A stretch of 64,000 bases of DNA from Geodermatophilus sabuli (GTDB taxonomy: Bacteria > Actinomycetota > Actinomycetes > Mycobacteriales > Geodermatophilaceae), in assembly GCF_900215145.1 (NCBI RefSeq), contig NZ_OBDO01000001.1, forward strand, positions 1 to 64,000, written 5' to 3'. The translations under genes and the position numbers were made by a program. Of the stretch, positions 8,194-17,951 are shown piece by piece. Positions within the stretch are counted from its first letter, which is position 1. Each line of letters opens with the position of its first letter. The notes under the pieces were generated by a model. The model was not told where the DNA came from and ran no database searches. It saw only the letters and a program-made list of their open reading frames with translations.

Positions 8194-9966
8194 GTGGCAC
8201 GACGCCAGGGGCAGTCCGACCTGCCCCTCGACGTCCGCCGCCGGGTGCACGCGCCGACCAGCTCGGCGGTCGTCGTCGAGGCGGTCCTCGACGCCCTGCC
8301 GTCGCCGACGCTGCTCATCGACGCCGAGGGCACGGTGCTGCTGGCCAACACCGCGTGGGAGAACGCCGCCGACGTCCTCGGCGACGAGCGCATGCGGATC
8401 GGCGTGGACGGCGACTACTTCGCCATGGCCCGCCGGCTCAGCGGCGACGCCGGCACCCTCTCGCTCGTCGACCGGCTGCGGGCGCTGTCCCGCGGCGAGT
8501 GCTCCTCGGTGCAGGCCGACTACGCCCTCGAGCACCCCGACGGCACCCGCTGGCTCCACCTGCAGGCCTCCCGGGTCGACCAGGCCGGCCAGGTGGTGGT
8601 CACCCACACCGACGTCACCTCCCGGGTCGCCGCCGAGCGCGCCTCGGACTGGCGGGCCCGCCACGACACCCTCACCGACCTGCCCAACCGCGCCCACCTG
8701 CACGAGCTCATCGACGCCGAGCTGCACCGGCCGGACCGCGGTCCGGTCTCGGTCCTCTTCCTCGACATCGACGGCTTCAAGGACGTCAACGACTCCCTCG
8801 GCCACGACGCCGGCGACGACCTGCTGCGCCAGATCGCCCGGCGGCTGACCGGCTCGACCCGCGCCGACGACACCGTCGGCCGGCTCGGCGGTGACGAGTT
8901 CGTCGTCCTCTGCCGCGACTGCGACACCCCCGGGGCGCAGACCCTGGCCGACCGCTGCCGCAGCAGCATCGACCGGCCCTTCGACCTCGGTGGCCGCATG
9001 GTCCGGCTCGGCGTGAGCATCGGCATCGCCACCGCCGCGGACCCGCAGGCGCCGCAGGTCCGGTCCACCGATCTGGTCCGGGACGCCGACCTGGCGATGT
9101 ACGCGGCGAAGGCGGCCGGCCGCAACCGGGTGCGCCTGTTCACCGCGGACCTGCGCACGGCCGCCCAGCGGCGGGCCACCGTGGCCAACGAGCTGCGCGA
9201 GGCGATCCTCGACGAGCAGCTGGTGCTGCACTACCAGCCGGTCCTTCGGCTGCCCAGTCTGCGCTGCACCGGGGTGGAGGCGCTGGTCCGCTGGCAGCAC
9301 CCGAAGCGGGGGCTGCTCCCGCCGTCGGAGTTCCTCCCCGTCGCGGTCCAGCACGACCTCATGACCCCGCTGGCCAGGTGGGTGCTGCGCGAGGCGACCG
9401 GGCAGGCCGTGGCCTGGACGCGGGCCGGGATGCCGCTGATCACCAGCGTCAACATCAGCGCCAGCCACTTCTCCACCGGCACCCTCGTCCGCGACGTCCG
9501 CGACGCGCTCGCCGCGACCGGGCTGCCGCCCGAGCAGCTGGTGGTGGAGCTGACCGAGACGTCCGTGGCGCAGGACGCCGAGCGCGCCGCCGCCCAGTTC
9601 GCCGAGCTGCGGCTGTCCGGCGTCGAGGTCTCCATCGACGACTTCGGCAGCGGCTTCTCCTCGCTGGCCCAGCTGGTCGCCATGCCGGCCGGCATCCTCA
9701 AGATCGACCGCAGCCTCGTCGCGTACCCCGAGGGACGGCGGAGCAAGGCGGCCGCCGCCGTCGCCGCGGTGGTCGCGCTCGGACGGGCCTGCGGGGCGCG
9801 CTCGCTGGCGGAGGGCGTCGAGACCGCCGAGCAGCTGGAGATGGCCATCGAGCTGGGCTGCCACCTCGCGCAGGGCTTCCACATCGCCCGGCCCATGCCC
9901 CCGGAGCAGCTGGCGGAGTGGGTGGCCGCGCGCGGCGACCGCCCGCTCACCCCCAGCGGCCGCTGA
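8194..9966 (+). CDS. PAS-GGDEF-EAL protein
   Basis: Soluble c-di-GMP protein of 590 residues with no membrane segments. A PAS-like sensor occupies about residues 25-145. The GGDEF domain keeps an intact RLGGDEF (GGDEF 232-236) with RADD as I-site five residues ahead. The EAL domain keeps GVEALVRW (EAL 362-364), NISASHF, VELTETSV, DDFGSGFSSL, KIDRSLV and EGVET, so the cyclase and phosphodiesterase sites both look intact. GTG 8194 has AGGAGGG 3 nt upstream; no earlier start has such a site. It differs from the first GGDEF-EAL protein by its cytoplasmic PAS input. Confidence 0.92.
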   Translation: MARRQGQSDLPLDVRRRVHAPTSSAVVVEAVLDALPSPTLLIDAEGTVLLANTAWENAADVLGDERMRIGVDGDYFAMARRLSGDAGTLSLVDRLRALSRGECSSVQADYALEHPDGTRWLHLQASRVDQAGQVVVTHTDVTSRVAAERASDWRARHDTLTDLPNRAHLHELIDAELHRPDRGPVSVLFLDIDGFKDVNDSLGHDAGDDLLRQIARRLTGSTRADDTVGRLGGDEFVVLCRDCDTPGAQTLADRCRSSIDRPFDLGGRMVRLGVSIGIATAADPQAPQVRSTDLVRDADLAMYAAKAAGRNRVRLFTADLRTAAQRRATVANELREAILDEQLVLHYQPVLRLPSLRCTGVEALVRWQHPKRGLLPPSEFLPVAVQHDLMTPLARWVLREATGQAVAWTRAGMPLITSVNISASHFSTGTLVRDVRDALAATGLPPEQLVVELTETSVAQDAERAAAQFAELRLSGVEVSIDDFGSGFSSLAQLVAMPAGILKIDRSLVAYPEGRRSKAAAAVAAVVALGRACGARSLAEGVETAEQLEMAIELGCHLAQGFHIARPMPPEQLAEWVAARGDRPLTPSGR

Positions 9967-10014
9967 CCCGCCTCCTCCAGGCGCCCTCCCCCCGGGGGGC
10001 AGGGAGGCCCCTCG

Positions 10015-10326
10015 TCAGCCCGGCTCGCCGCGCCGCTTGCGGCGGATCACCACGCCCAGGTCGACCAGGGCCACTGCGGCGAGGACGAACAGCACCACCG
10101 CGGGCCACACGGGCAGGTCACTGACCAGCCACAGCACCGCGGCACCGAGGCAGACGACGAGGCCGAAGGTGGCCAGCACCAGCCGCAGGGTGAGCGCCGA
10201 CTGCGCCGGCGCCGCCCCGCCGATGCCGGCCGTGGGGTCGTGGTGGTCGGGCAGGCCCCGGGCGTAGTCCTCCCGCGACCGTGGCTCGTGGCCCTCCCGG
10301 GACCGGGGTCTTCGGGGTTCGCTCAT
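10015..10326 (-). CDS. Two-TM small membrane protein, DUF6343-like
   Basis: Protein of 103 residues. A charged N-terminal tail rich in Arg and Asp (to about residue 38) is followed by two hydrophobic helices at roughly 45-67 and 72-92, ending in a basic RRKRRGEPG tail. This layout matches the actinobacterial DUF6343 family, of unknown function. It lies divergent from prfB with a 45-bp spacer. Assignment to the family is from memory of its pattern, not a search. Confidence 0.7.
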   Translation of the reverse strand: MSEPRRPRSREGHEPRSREDYARGLPDHHDPTAGIGGAAPAQSALTLRLVLATFGLVVCLGAAVLWLVSDLPVWPAVVLFVLAAVALVDLGVVIRRKRRGEPG

Positions 10327-10357
10327 GCCGGGCCACCTACCCGGGGCGGGAGCGCAC

Positions 10358-10363
10358 TACCCT
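10358..10363 (+). promoter_or_regulatory. -10 hexamer for leaderless prfB
   Basis: TACCCT fits the actinobacterial TANNNT -10 pattern and ends 8 nt before the prfB GTG, placing the transcription start at or near the start codon. No clear -35 box is seen. Confidence 0.5.
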
Positions 10364-10371
10364 GGGTCGAC

Positions 10372-11490
10372 GTGGCCGCTGACTTCTCCGTCGTCCTGGA
10401 CGAACTCGACACGACCCTGAAGTCGATCGAGGCTGTCCTCGACGTCGACCGACTGCGCCGCGAGGTCGGGGAGCTGGAGCAGCAGGCCGCCGCCCCCGAC
10501 CTCTGGAACGACGTCGAGGCCGCGCAGGCGCTCACCTCCCGGCTGTCCTACCTGCAGGGTGACCTGCGGCGGGTCGAGGAGCTGCGCAGCCGGCTCGACG
10601 ACGTCGGGCTGCTGCACGAGATGGCCGCCGAGGAGGGCGACGAGGCGACCACCGCCGAGACGGAGCATGAGCTGGAGAGCCTGCGCAAGGCGATCGACGA
10701 GCTCGAGGTCCGCACCCTGCTGTCGGGGGAGTACGACTCCCGCGAGGCCCTGGTCACCATCCGCTCGGAGGCCGGTGGCGTCGACGCCGCCGACTTCGCC
10801 GAGATGCTGATGCGCATGTACCTGCGCTGGGCGGAGCGGCACAAGTACCCCGTCGAGCTGTACGACGTCAGCTACGCGGAGGAGGCCGGCATCAAGTCGG
10901 CGACCTTCGCCGTGAAGGTGCCCTACGCCTACGGCACCCTCTCCGTCGAGCAGGGCACCCACCGGCTGGTGCGCATCTCGCCGTTCGACAACCAGGGCCG
11001 CCGGCAGACCTCCTTCGCCGGCGTCGAGGTCCTCCCGGTCGTCGAGCAGACCGACCACGTGGACATCCCCGAGAACGAGATGCGCATCGACGTCTTCCGG
11101 TCCAGCGGGCCCGGCGGGCAGAGCGTGAACACCACCGACTCCGCCGTCCGGATCACCCACCTCCCGACCGGGATCGTCGTCTCCTGCCAGAACGAGAAGA
11201 GCCAGATCCAGAACCGCGCGGCGGCCCTGCGCGTGCTGCAGGCGCGGCTGCTGGCGGTGCGGCAGGCCGAGCAGCGGGCGGAGATGGACGCGCTGAAGGG
11301 CGAAGGCGGCAGCAGCTGGGGCAACCAGATGCGTTCCTACGTCCTGCACCCCTACCAGATGGTCAAGGACCTGCGCACCGAGCAGGAGACCGGCAACACC
11401 GCGGCGGTGCTCGACGGGGAGATCGACGGCTTCATCGAGGCCGGTATCCGCTGGCGGCGTCAGCAGGAGGCGGTCTCCGCCGCGTCGTGA
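10372..11490 (+). CDS. prfB: Peptide chain release factor 2
   Basis: Class I release factor of 372 residues that reads UAA and UGA and triggers peptide release on the ribosome. The tripeptide anticodon SPF is at 203-205, and the catalytic GGQ is at 248-250 within [17 protein letters not shown]. The frame is continuous from the GTG, so the +1 programmed frameshift that controls RF2 in many bacteria is absent here, as is common in actinobacteria. No Shine-Dalgarno site is visible, but a TANNNT hexamer 8 nt upstream suggests a leaderless mRNA. It is followed by ftsE and ftsX, the usual actinobacterial order. Confidence 0.97.
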   Translation: MAADFSVVLDELDTTLKSIEAVLDVDRLRREVGELEQQAAAPDLWNDVEAAQALTSRLSYLQGDLRRVEELRSRLDDVGLLHEMAAEEGDEATTAETEHELESLRKAIDELEVRTLLSGEYDSREALVTIRSEAGGVDAADFAEMLMRMYLRWAERHKYPVELYDVSYAEEAGIKSATFAVKVPYAYGTLSVEQGTHRLVRISPFDNQGRRQTSFAGVEVLPVVEQTDHVDIPENEMRIDVFRSSGPGGQSVNTTDSAVRITHLPTGIVVSCQNEKSQIQNRAAALRVLQARLLAVRQAEQRAEMDALKGEGGSSWGNQMRSYVLHPYQMVKDLRTEQETGNTAAVLDGEIDGFIEAGIRWRRQQEAVSAAS

Positions 11491-11657
11491 ACCGACCGCC
11501 CCGGGAGTCCCGTTCGTCACACCGCTCCCACGGCGGAGCGCGGGATGGGCGACGCTGGGTGAGCGGTCACCTGGGACTTCCGGGAGACCGTCACGCTGCG
11601 CGGATCCTGGACCGGGGCGTTCCGTGGCGAACGGACCAGGATGCGCCTCGGGGAAGG

Positions 11658-11663
11658 TACCGT
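11658..11663 (+). promoter_or_regulatory. -10 hexamer for leaderless ftsE
   Basis: TACCGT ends 8 nt before the GTG start of ftsE, again fitting leaderless transcription. The 181-bp spacer after prfB suggests ftsE has its own promoter. Confidence 0.45.
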
Positions 11664-11671
11664 GGCGCCTC

Positions 11672-12361
<690 letters not shown>

Positions 12362-12362
12362 C

Positions 12363-12420
12363 CGCCGGCGCTCGACCGCCGGGTCGCTGATCGCCGGCGC
12401 TCGACCGCCGGGTCGCTGAT
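12363..12420. repeat. Two perfect tandem copies of a 29-bp unit
   Basis: Bases 12363-12391 and 12392-12420 are identical 29-mers, beginning CGCCGGCGCTCGACCGCCGG. The repeat fills most of the ftsE-ftsX spacer and adds one direct duplication, so copy number may vary between strains. There is no spacer between units, so it is not CRISPR-like. Confidence 0.95.
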
Positions 12421-12451
12421 CTCCGCCAGCTGAACTCCAGACAGGGAATCC

Positions 12452-13336
12452 ATGCGCGTCAACTTCGTGCTCTCCGAGGTGGCCACCGGGCTGCGTCGCA
12501 ACCTGACCATGACGGTCGCGATGATCCTGACGACGGCCATCTCGCTCGGCCTCATGGGCACCGGCCTGCTGATCGCCGGGATGATCTCCGACATGAAGGA
12601 GATCTACTACGACAAGGTGCAGGTCTCCATCTTCCTGGCCGACGACGTCACCGACGAGCAGCGCGCGGCGATCGAGCAGCAGCTCGCGGACTCCTCGGAG
12701 GTGGCCTCCTACCTCTACGAGTCCAAGGACGAGGCCTACGAGCGCTTCCAGCAGCAGTTCAGCCAGCAGCCGGAGCTCGTGCAGAACACCCCGCCGGACG
12801 CGCTGCCGGAGAGCTTCCGCGTCGAGCTGGTGAACCCGGAGCGCTACGAGGTCATCGCCGCGGAGTTCCCCAACGGGCAGAACGGCGTGGACCAGGTCCG
12901 CGACGAGGGCGACTTCCTCGACCGGCTGTTCAGCCTGCTCAACGGCGCCCGCAACGCGACGATCGCCGTCGCCGTCGTCCAGGCGCTGGCGGCGTTGCTG
13001 CTGATCTCCAACACCATCCAGCTGGCGGCGTTCAACCGGCGCAACGAGACCAACATCATGCGGCTGGTCGGCGCCTCGCGCTGGTACACCCAGCTGCCGT
13101 TCATCCTCGAGGCCGCGCTGGCGGGGCTGATCGGTGCGCTGCTGGCTGTCGGCGGGCTGGTGCTCACGAAGGTGCTGTTCGTCGACAAGACCCTCGCCGG
13201 CCCCATCAAGGCCGGGATCATCCCGCCCGTGGACTGGGGCGCGATCGCCTTCATCAGCCCGATCATCGCCGGTGCCGGCGTCGGGTTGGCCGCGATCGCC
13301 GCCTACGTGACGCTGCGCCTCTACGTGCGCCTGTAG
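12452..13336 (+). CDS. ftsX: Cell division permease FtsX
   Basis: Membrane partner of FtsE, 294 residues. It has the FtsX topology: a first helix at about 16-43, a large extracytoplasmic loop to about 170 that normally contacts an envelope hydrolase regulator, then three helices at about 172-198, 210-240 and 268-292. The start MRVNFVLSEVATGLRRNLTM is typical of actinobacterial FtsX. ATG 12452 has CAGGGAA 5 nt upstream. The extracytoplasmic hydrolase gene often found next to ftsX (RipC or an M23 peptidase) is not here. Confidence 0.95.
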   Translation: MRVNFVLSEVATGLRRNLTMTVAMILTTAISLGLMGTGLLIAGMISDMKEIYYDKVQVSIFLADDVTDEQRAAIEQQLADSSEVASYLYESKDEAYERFQQQFSQQPELVQNTPPDALPESFRVELVNPERYEVIAAEFPNGQNGVDQVRDEGDFLDRLFSLLNGARNATIAVAVVQALAALLLISNTIQLAAFNRRNETNIMRLVGASRWYTQLPFILEAALAGLIGALLAVGGLVLTKVLFVDKTLAGPIKAGIIPPVDWGAIAFISPIIAGAGVGLAAIAAYVTLRLYVRL

Positions 13337-13459
13337 CCCTCCTCCGCACCGCCGTCGGACCGGCGCATCGTACGGTCGTCGGTCCCCGACACGAGGGGTT
13401 GCCTCTCGTCACCGCTGGGTAAGGGGGAGGGCGCCTCAGCGTCGAGGCCGAACGGTGGG

Positions 13460-13708
13460 ATGAGCGGAGAGTGCGGTGTGGGGAGAGCGGCTGCGCCGGC
13501 TGGGGGCCGGTCCGTGCGGGGAGTACCGGTGAGCGTGGTGGAGCGGGCGGCAGAGGTCGCCATCGCCCCGCTGTGGCTGGCCTGCACGGCGGGCTGGGGC
13601 GTCACCTCGGCTCTGATGCTGACCTGGACGGCGGTCCGGGAACGGGCGCCGTCGCGCGCAACGGCGCTGCCGGGAGACGTGGAGGCCCAGCTCCGGTCCG
13701 TCGCCTAA
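13460..13708 (+). CDS. Small hypothetical membrane protein
   Basis: Frame of 82 residues between ftsX and smpB. A hydrophobic segment, [19 protein letters not shown] (about residues 39-57), predicts one membrane helix. I recognise no family. Two starts are possible: ATG 13460 with GGTGGG very close, or GTG 13529, which would remove 23 residues and begin just before the helix. The gene ends 10 bp before smpB. It is kept because the frame is clean and the gap would otherwise hold nothing; function is unknown. Confidence 0.5.
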   Translation: MSGECGVGRAAAPAGGRSVRGVPVSVVERAAEVAIAPLWLACTAGWGVTSALMLTWTAVRERAPSRATALPGDVEAQLRSVA

Positions 13709-13711
13709 CCT
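13706..13711 (+). promoter_or_regulatory. -10 hexamer for leaderless smpB
   Basis: TAACCT ends 7 nt before the smpB ATG. The intervening GGGGGAC is too close to act as a usual ribosome site, so a leaderless transcript is likely. Confidence 0.45.
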
Positions 13712-13718
13712 GGGGGAC

Positions 13719-14195
13719 ATGCCGCGTGAACAGGGGCGGAAGCTCATCGCCCAGAACAAGAAGGCGCGGCACGACTACTCGATCCTCGACACCTTCGAGG
13801 TGGGTCTGGTGCTCACCGGCACCGAGGTGAAGAGCCTGCGGGCCGGCCGTGCCTCCCTCGTCGACGGCTTCGCCACGGTGGACGGCGGCGAGGTCTGGCT
13901 GCAGCACGTGCACATCCCCGAGTACACGCAGGGGACGTGGACCAACCACGCCCCGCGCCGCAAGCGCAAGGTGCTCATGCACCGCGCCGAGATCGACAAG
14001 CTGATCGGCAAGACGAAGGAGGGCGGCCTGACCCTCGTGCCGCTCGACCTGTACTTCAAGGACGGCAAGGTCAAGGCCACCCTGGCACTGGCGAAGGGCA
14101 AGAAGTCCTACGACAAGCGGCAGGACCTCGCCGAGCGCGACTCCCGCCGCGAGATCCAGAAGGCCTTCGGCCGCTACGTGAAGGGACGCCGGTGA
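13719..14195 (+). CDS. smpB: SsrA-binding protein SmpB
   Basis: Protein of 158 residues that binds the tRNA-like domain of tmRNA and delivers it to stalled ribosomes. It has the SmpB OB-fold sequence ([19 protein letters not shown], then [13 protein letters not shown]) and the basic C-terminal tail ([16 protein letters not shown], ending KGRR) that sits in the empty mRNA channel. Its partner ssrA is in this window at 33103-33477, about 19 kb away, rather than adjacent. Its stop overlaps the GTG of a downstream oxidoreductase. Confidence 0.97.
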   Translation: MPREQGRKLIAQNKKARHDYSILDTFEVGLVLTGTEVKSLRAGRASLVDGFATVDGGEVWLQHVHIPEYTQGTWTNHAPRRKRKVLMHRAEIDKLIGKTKEGGLTLVPLDLYFKDGKVKATLALAKGKKSYDKRQDLAERDSRREIQKAFGRYVKGRR

Positions 14196-15115
14196 GGGGT
14201 GCCGCCTACGACCGGTTCGGGGACCTCGACGTCCTGACCGTCCGCGACGACCTGCCCGAGCCGCCGGTCGGCCCCGACACCGTGCTGGTGCGGGTGCACG
14301 CGGCGGGGGTGAACCCGGTCGACATGGCGATCCGGCAGGGCTTCCTCGCCGGGGCCTATCCGCACCACTTCCCGATCGTCCCGGGCTGGGAGGTCGCCGG
14401 GGTGGTGGAGGCGGCCGGCCCCGCGGTCGTGGACTTCCGTCCCGGTGACGAGGTGTTCGGCTACGTCCGCCGGGACGACGTCCAGTGGGGCGCCATGGCC
14501 GAGCTCGTGCCCGCGCCGCAGCGCTGCCTGGCGCACAAGCCGGCGTCGCTGTCCTTCGCCGAGGCCGGGGCGCTGCCGCTGGCCGGGCTGACCGCCTACC
14601 AGGCGCTGACCGAGGTGCTCGGCGTCGGCGAGGGCGACCGGGTGCTGGTGCACCGGGCCTCCGGCGGGGTCGGTTTCAACGCCGTCCAGATCGCGGTCGC
14701 GCTCGGGGCGCACGTCCTCGGCACGGCGTCCCCGCGCAACCACGGCTTCCTCCGCGACGCCGGTGTCGCCGAGGTGCTCGACCACTCCGCCGGGCCGGCC
14801 AGCGCCCAGCTGTCCGAGCCGGTCGACGCCGTCCTGGACCTGGTCGGGGGCGACACCCTGGCCGATGCGCCGAAGCAGGTCCGCGACGTCGCCCGGGTCG
14901 CCTCCGTGGTCGACCCGGCGGTCAACGACATGGGGGGCCGGTACGTCTTCGTCCGCCCCGACACCCACGACCTCGAGGAGCTGGGCCGGATGGCCGACGC
15001 CGGCCAGCTCCGCGTGCCGATCGCCAAGGCGTTCCCGCTCGAGCAGGTCGCCGACGCGCAGGCGCTCGTGGCGGGGGGCCACGTGCGGGGCAAGGTCGTC
15101 GTCACGCTGCGATGA
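14192..15115 (+). CDS. Zinc-type alcohol dehydrogenase / quinone oxidoreductase family protein
   Basis: Medium-chain NADP-dependent oxidoreductase of 307 residues. The N-terminal GroES-like part contains [15 protein letters not shown] and [16 protein letters not shown]. The nucleotide-binding half has [18 protein letters not shown], where GGVGF stands in the AxxGxxG position of quinone oxidoreductases. No structural zinc cysteines are visible, which favours the QOR branch. The GTG start overlaps the smpB stop by four bases (GTGA), so it is translationally coupled to smpB. The substrate is unknown. Confidence 0.87.
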   Translation: MRGAAYDRFGDLDVLTVRDDLPEPPVGPDTVLVRVHAAGVNPVDMAIRQGFLAGAYPHHFPIVPGWEVAGVVEAAGPAVVDFRPGDEVFGYVRRDDVQWGAMAELVPAPQRCLAHKPASLSFAEAGALPLAGLTAYQALTEVLGVGEGDRVLVHRASGGVGFNAVQIAVALGAHVLGTASPRNHGFLRDAGVAEVLDHSAGPASAQLSEPVDAVLDLVGGDTLADAPKQVRDVARVASVVDPAVNDMGGRYVFVRPDTHDLEELGRMADAGQLRVPIAKAFPLEQVADAQALVAGGHVRGKVVVTLR

Positions 15116-15200
15116 CGGTCTCCCCGCCGAAGACGACGCCCGAGCGAGCAGCGCAGGGAGCGCCAGCGACCGAGGAGCCGTACGAGGGCGGAGTCGAGCC

Positions 15201-16091
15201 ATGACACAGCCGCCGGTGGACGACGCCGACGTCCCGCGCTACTGGCGGGAGCTGGGGCTGCCCGGGCTGGTCGACGTGCACGTGCACTTCCTGCCCGAGC
15301 GGGTGCAGGCGAAGGTCTGGGCCTACTTCGAGGCGGCGGAGACCCACTACGGGTCCGCCTGGCCGATCCGCTACCCGCTGCCCGACGCCGAGCGGCTGCA
15401 GCTCCTCGAGCGGCTCGGCGTCCGGGCGTTCCCGACGCTGCCGTACCCGCACAAGGCCGGCATGGCCGCCTGGCTCAACGACTGGTCGCACGCGTTCGCC
15501 GACGCCCACCCGCAGGTGCTGCGGTCGGCGACGTTCTTCCCCGAGCCCGAGGCGCCGCACTACGTCGCCGAGGCGCTCGACCGCGGGGTGCGGGTGTTCA
15601 AGGTGCACGTGCAGGTCGGCGCCTTCGACCCGCGGCATCCGCTGCTGGACCCGGTGTGGGCGCGGCTGGAGGTAGCCGGCACCCCGGTGGTCATCCACTG
15701 CGGGTCGGGACCGCTGGCCGGCGAGCACACCGGCCCGGAGCCGATGACCGGGCTGCTCGAGCGGTACCCGCGGCTGCAGCTGGTCATCGCGCACCTGGGC
15801 ATGCCGGAGTACCGCGAGTTCCTCGACCTGGCGGAGCGGTACGAGCGGGTGCACCTGGACACAACGATGTTCGCCACAGACTTCACCGAGCGGCTCATGC
15901 CCTTCGACCCGGCCGACCGGCCGCGGCTGGCCGCGCTGCGGGACAAGGTCCTGCTGGGCAGCGACTTCCCGTCGATCCCGTACCCCTACGCCCACCAGCT
16001 CGAGGCGCTGCACCGGCTGGACCTGGGGGAGGAGTGGCTGCGCGCCGTCCTGTGGGGCAACGGGGCGCGCCTGTTCGAGGTGGCGGGCTGA
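15201..16091 (+). CDS. Amidohydrolase family protein
   Basis: Metal-dependent hydrolase of 296 residues in the amidohydrolase_2 (ACMSD-like) group. The N-terminal DVHVHFLP gives the first metal-binding HxH. VVIHCGSGP and IAHLGMPEY supply the later His residues, and LLGSDFPSIPY the catalytic Asp. Members hydrolyse or decarboxylate small cyclic or aromatic acids; no substrate is indicated. The 85-bp gap upstream contains a GAGCGAGCAGCGCAGGGAGC-type GC-rich stretch. The TGATG junction overlaps the next gene by one base. Confidence 0.88.
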   Translation: MTQPPVDDADVPRYWRELGLPGLVDVHVHFLPERVQAKVWAYFEAAETHYGSAWPIRYPLPDAERLQLLERLGVRAFPTLPYPHKAGMAAWLNDWSHAFADAHPQVLRSATFFPEPEAPHYVAEALDRGVRVFKVHVQVGAFDPRHPLLDPVWARLEVAGTPVVIHCGSGPLAGEHTGPEPMTGLLERYPRLQLVIAHLGMPEYREFLDLAERYERVHLDTTMFATDFTERLMPFDPADRPRLAALRDKVLLGSDFPSIPYPYAHQLEALHRLDLGEEWLRAVLWGNGARLFEVAG

Positions 16092-16459
16092 TGCCGAGCT
16101 TCTCGCTGACCGCTGCCGTCCTCGACACGCCGGACCCGCAGGGCCTGGCGCGCTTCTACCAGCAGCTGCTCGGATGGCCGCTGCGCGACGACGACCCGGA
16201 GTGGGCCACCCTGCGCCCGGAGGACGGCGGCCCGGGCCTGTCCTTCCAGCGGGAGGAGCACCACGTGCCCCCGGTGTGGCCGGCGGGCCCCGGCGACCCC
16301 CGGATGCAGCTGCACCTCGACATCGAGGTCGACGACCTCGACGCGGCCGTGGCGGTCGCGGTCGAGGCCGGTGCGACGGTCGCTGCGTTCCAGCCCCAGG
16401 ACGACGTCCGGGTGTGCCTGGACCCGGCCGGGCACCCGTTCTGCCTCTTCGTGCCCTGA
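16091..16459 (+). CDS. VOC family protein
   Basis: Protein of 122 residues of the vicinal oxygen chelate (glyoxalase/bleomycin resistance) superfamily, made of two beta-alpha-beta-beta-beta modules. Signs are AAVLDTPDPQGLARFYQQLLGWP at the start and the terminal CLDPAGHPFCLF. Many members in actinobacteria are of unknown function. It starts one base inside the amidohydrolase stop (TGATG), so the two are coupled. Confidence 0.85.
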   Translation: MPSFSLTAAVLDTPDPQGLARFYQQLLGWPLRDDDPEWATLRPEDGGPGLSFQREEHHVPPVWPAGPGDPRMQLHLDIEVDDLDAAVAVAVEAGATVAAFQPQDDVRVCLDPAGHPFCLFVP

Positions 16460-16463
16460 GACC

Positions 16464-16784
16464 TCAGGCGGTCGGCGGCTGGTAGTTGGCGTGCACCTGT
16501 CCCACCCTGTCGACCTCCTCGGGAGTCATCAGGACGATCGTGCGCGTCGCTGCCACCCCGGAGGCGTTGATCGTCAGGCTCACCGCAGCGGCGGTCTTCT
16601 GGTCCGGCAGGTCGACGATCGCGTAGACGTCGTCGGTGCCGAAGGCGAAGTCGAAGGTCTCCACGCGTCCGCCGACGTCGGAGAGCATCTTCTCGATCGC
16701 CGAACGGCGGGCGGTGCCGCCGGCCGACATGATCGCCTTGGCGCCCACCGGCGCGTAGTTGCCGATGATGAGGAAGCGGGGCAT
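16464..16784 (-). CDS. GYD domain-containing protein
   Basis: Small cytoplasmic protein of 106 residues of the GYD family, of unknown function. Typical sequence is MPRFLIIGNYAPVGAKAIM at the start, FDFAFGTDDVYAIVDLPD in the centre and LMTPEEVD near the end. ATG 16784 has a strong GGAGGTCGCC ribosome site; an upstream in-frame start would give a non-conserved Arg-rich leader. It converges with the VOC gene, 4 bp apart, and is divergent from the GNAT gene. Confidence 0.85.
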   Translation of the reverse strand: MPRFLIIGNYAPVGAKAIMSAGGTARRSAIEKMLSDVGGRVETFDFAFGTDDVYAIVDLPDQKTAAAVSLTINASGVAATRTIVLMTPEEVDRVGQVHANYQPPTA

Positions 16785-16937
16785 GGCGACCTCCGTGTCC
16801 GGCCCCCGTGCCCGTGCGATGCTCCGGGTGGCCTCCCGGGGGCGCAACGCCCGTGGGCGCGGGTCGAGGCGGCCGCGGCGTGGCGGCGACGGATGGTCGG
16901 GAGCCGTAACTGGGTCGCCACGGCGGGGAGTCGTCCC

Positions 16938-16943
16938 TACGCT
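16938..16943 (+). promoter_or_regulatory. -10 hexamer for leaderless GNAT gene
   Basis: TACGCT ends 8 nt before the GTG at 16952, which has no ribosome site. Confidence 0.45.
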
Positions 16944-16951
16944 GCGATCCC

Positions 16952-17935
16952 GTGCCGCAGCTGCCCGAGGGCCTCACCGCCCGGCCCCTGACCCCGGAGG
17001 ACGTCGACGCGGCGGCCGCGCTCCTCGCCGCCGCTGAGCCCCTGGACCGGACCGGTGAGCACGAGGACGCCGACGACCTCCGGGAGTGGTGGGTCAACGA
17101 CCGGGTCGACCTGCGGTCGGACGGGCTCGCGGTCTGCGGTCCGGACGGCGACCTCGCCGGCTGGGCGACCGCCGTCTCCACCGGCGGCGTCCGCGACGGT
17201 TTCCGTGTCTGGCTGGAGGGCCGGGTGCACCCTGCCCACCGGGGCCGCGGCATCGGGCGCTGCCTCCTGGACTGGCAGGTCGGCCGGGGTGCCGAGCTGC
17301 ACCGCCGCGAGCACCCCGAGGCGGAGGGGCGCCTGCTGGTGTCGGTCTCCCCCGCGATGACCGCACTGGAGGGCCTGGTGCGGCGGGCCGGGTTCACCCC
17401 GGAGCGCTGGTACTCCGACATGGAGCGGCCCCTGACCGGCCTGCCGGAGGTGCCGGCGGTGCCGGGCGTCGAGCTGGTGCCCTTCACCTGGGACCGTGAC
17501 GAGGAGGTGCGGCTGGCCCACAACACCGCCTTCGCCGGTCACTTCGGCTCGCTCGAGCGTGACGAGGTCTCCTGGCGGGCCTGGTTCACCGGGCAGAAGG
17601 CGTTCCGCCCCGAGCTGTCGGTGCTGGCGCTGGCCGACGGCGCGGTCATCGGCTACGTGCTGGCCTACGTCTTCGACGCCGACACGCGGGCCACCGGCGC
17701 CCGCCAGTCGTACCTGGGGCAGATCGGGGTGCTGCCGGGCGCGCGCGGCCAGGGGATCGCCTCGGTGGCGATCGCCGCCGCACTGCGGGCAGCGGCGGTG
17801 GACGGCTGCGCGACCGCCGGGCTGCAGGTCGACACCGCGAACGCCACCGGCGCCCCGGCGCTCTACCGGCGGATGGGCTTCGCGACGGTCCGCACCCGCA
17901 CCGAGTGGGCGTACTCCCTGTCCCCGGTGGGATGA
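16952..17935 (+). CDS. Double-GNAT N-acetyltransferase
   Basis: Acetyltransferase of 327 residues with two tandem GNAT folds, as in mycothiol synthase MshD. Each half has an acetyl-CoA loop: RGRGIG (HPAHRGRGIGRCLLDW, about residues 88-103) and GARGQGIASVAI (about 262-273). The C-terminal ALYRRMGF is the usual GNAT beta-5 region. MshD is an alternative, but the N-terminal half and the substrate loops do not let me claim it. The GTG start is leaderless. A phosphatase-like gene follows after 16 bp. Confidence 0.85.
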   Translation: MPQLPEGLTARPLTPEDVDAAAALLAAAEPLDRTGEHEDADDLREWWVNDRVDLRSDGLAVCGPDGDLAGWATAVSTGGVRDGFRVWLEGRVHPAHRGRGIGRCLLDWQVGRGAELHRREHPEAEGRLLVSVSPAMTALEGLVRRAGFTPERWYSDMERPLTGLPEVPAVPGVELVPFTWDRDEEVRLAHNTAFAGHFGSLERDEVSWRAWFTGQKAFRPELSVLALADGAVIGYVLAYVFDADTRATGARQSYLGQIGVLPGARGQGIASVAIAAALRAAAVDGCATAGLQVDTANATGAPALYRRMGFATVRTRTEWAYSLSPVG

Positions 17936-17951
17936 GCGAGGCGACCGTTCG

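Noticed and set aside
10372-11490. Programmed +1 frameshift in prfB
   Set aside because: The frame is open from the start codon, with no in-frame TGA near codon 25.
12363-12420. Short direct repeats that might be CRISPR
   Set aside because: Only two copies, abutting, without spacers or cas genes.
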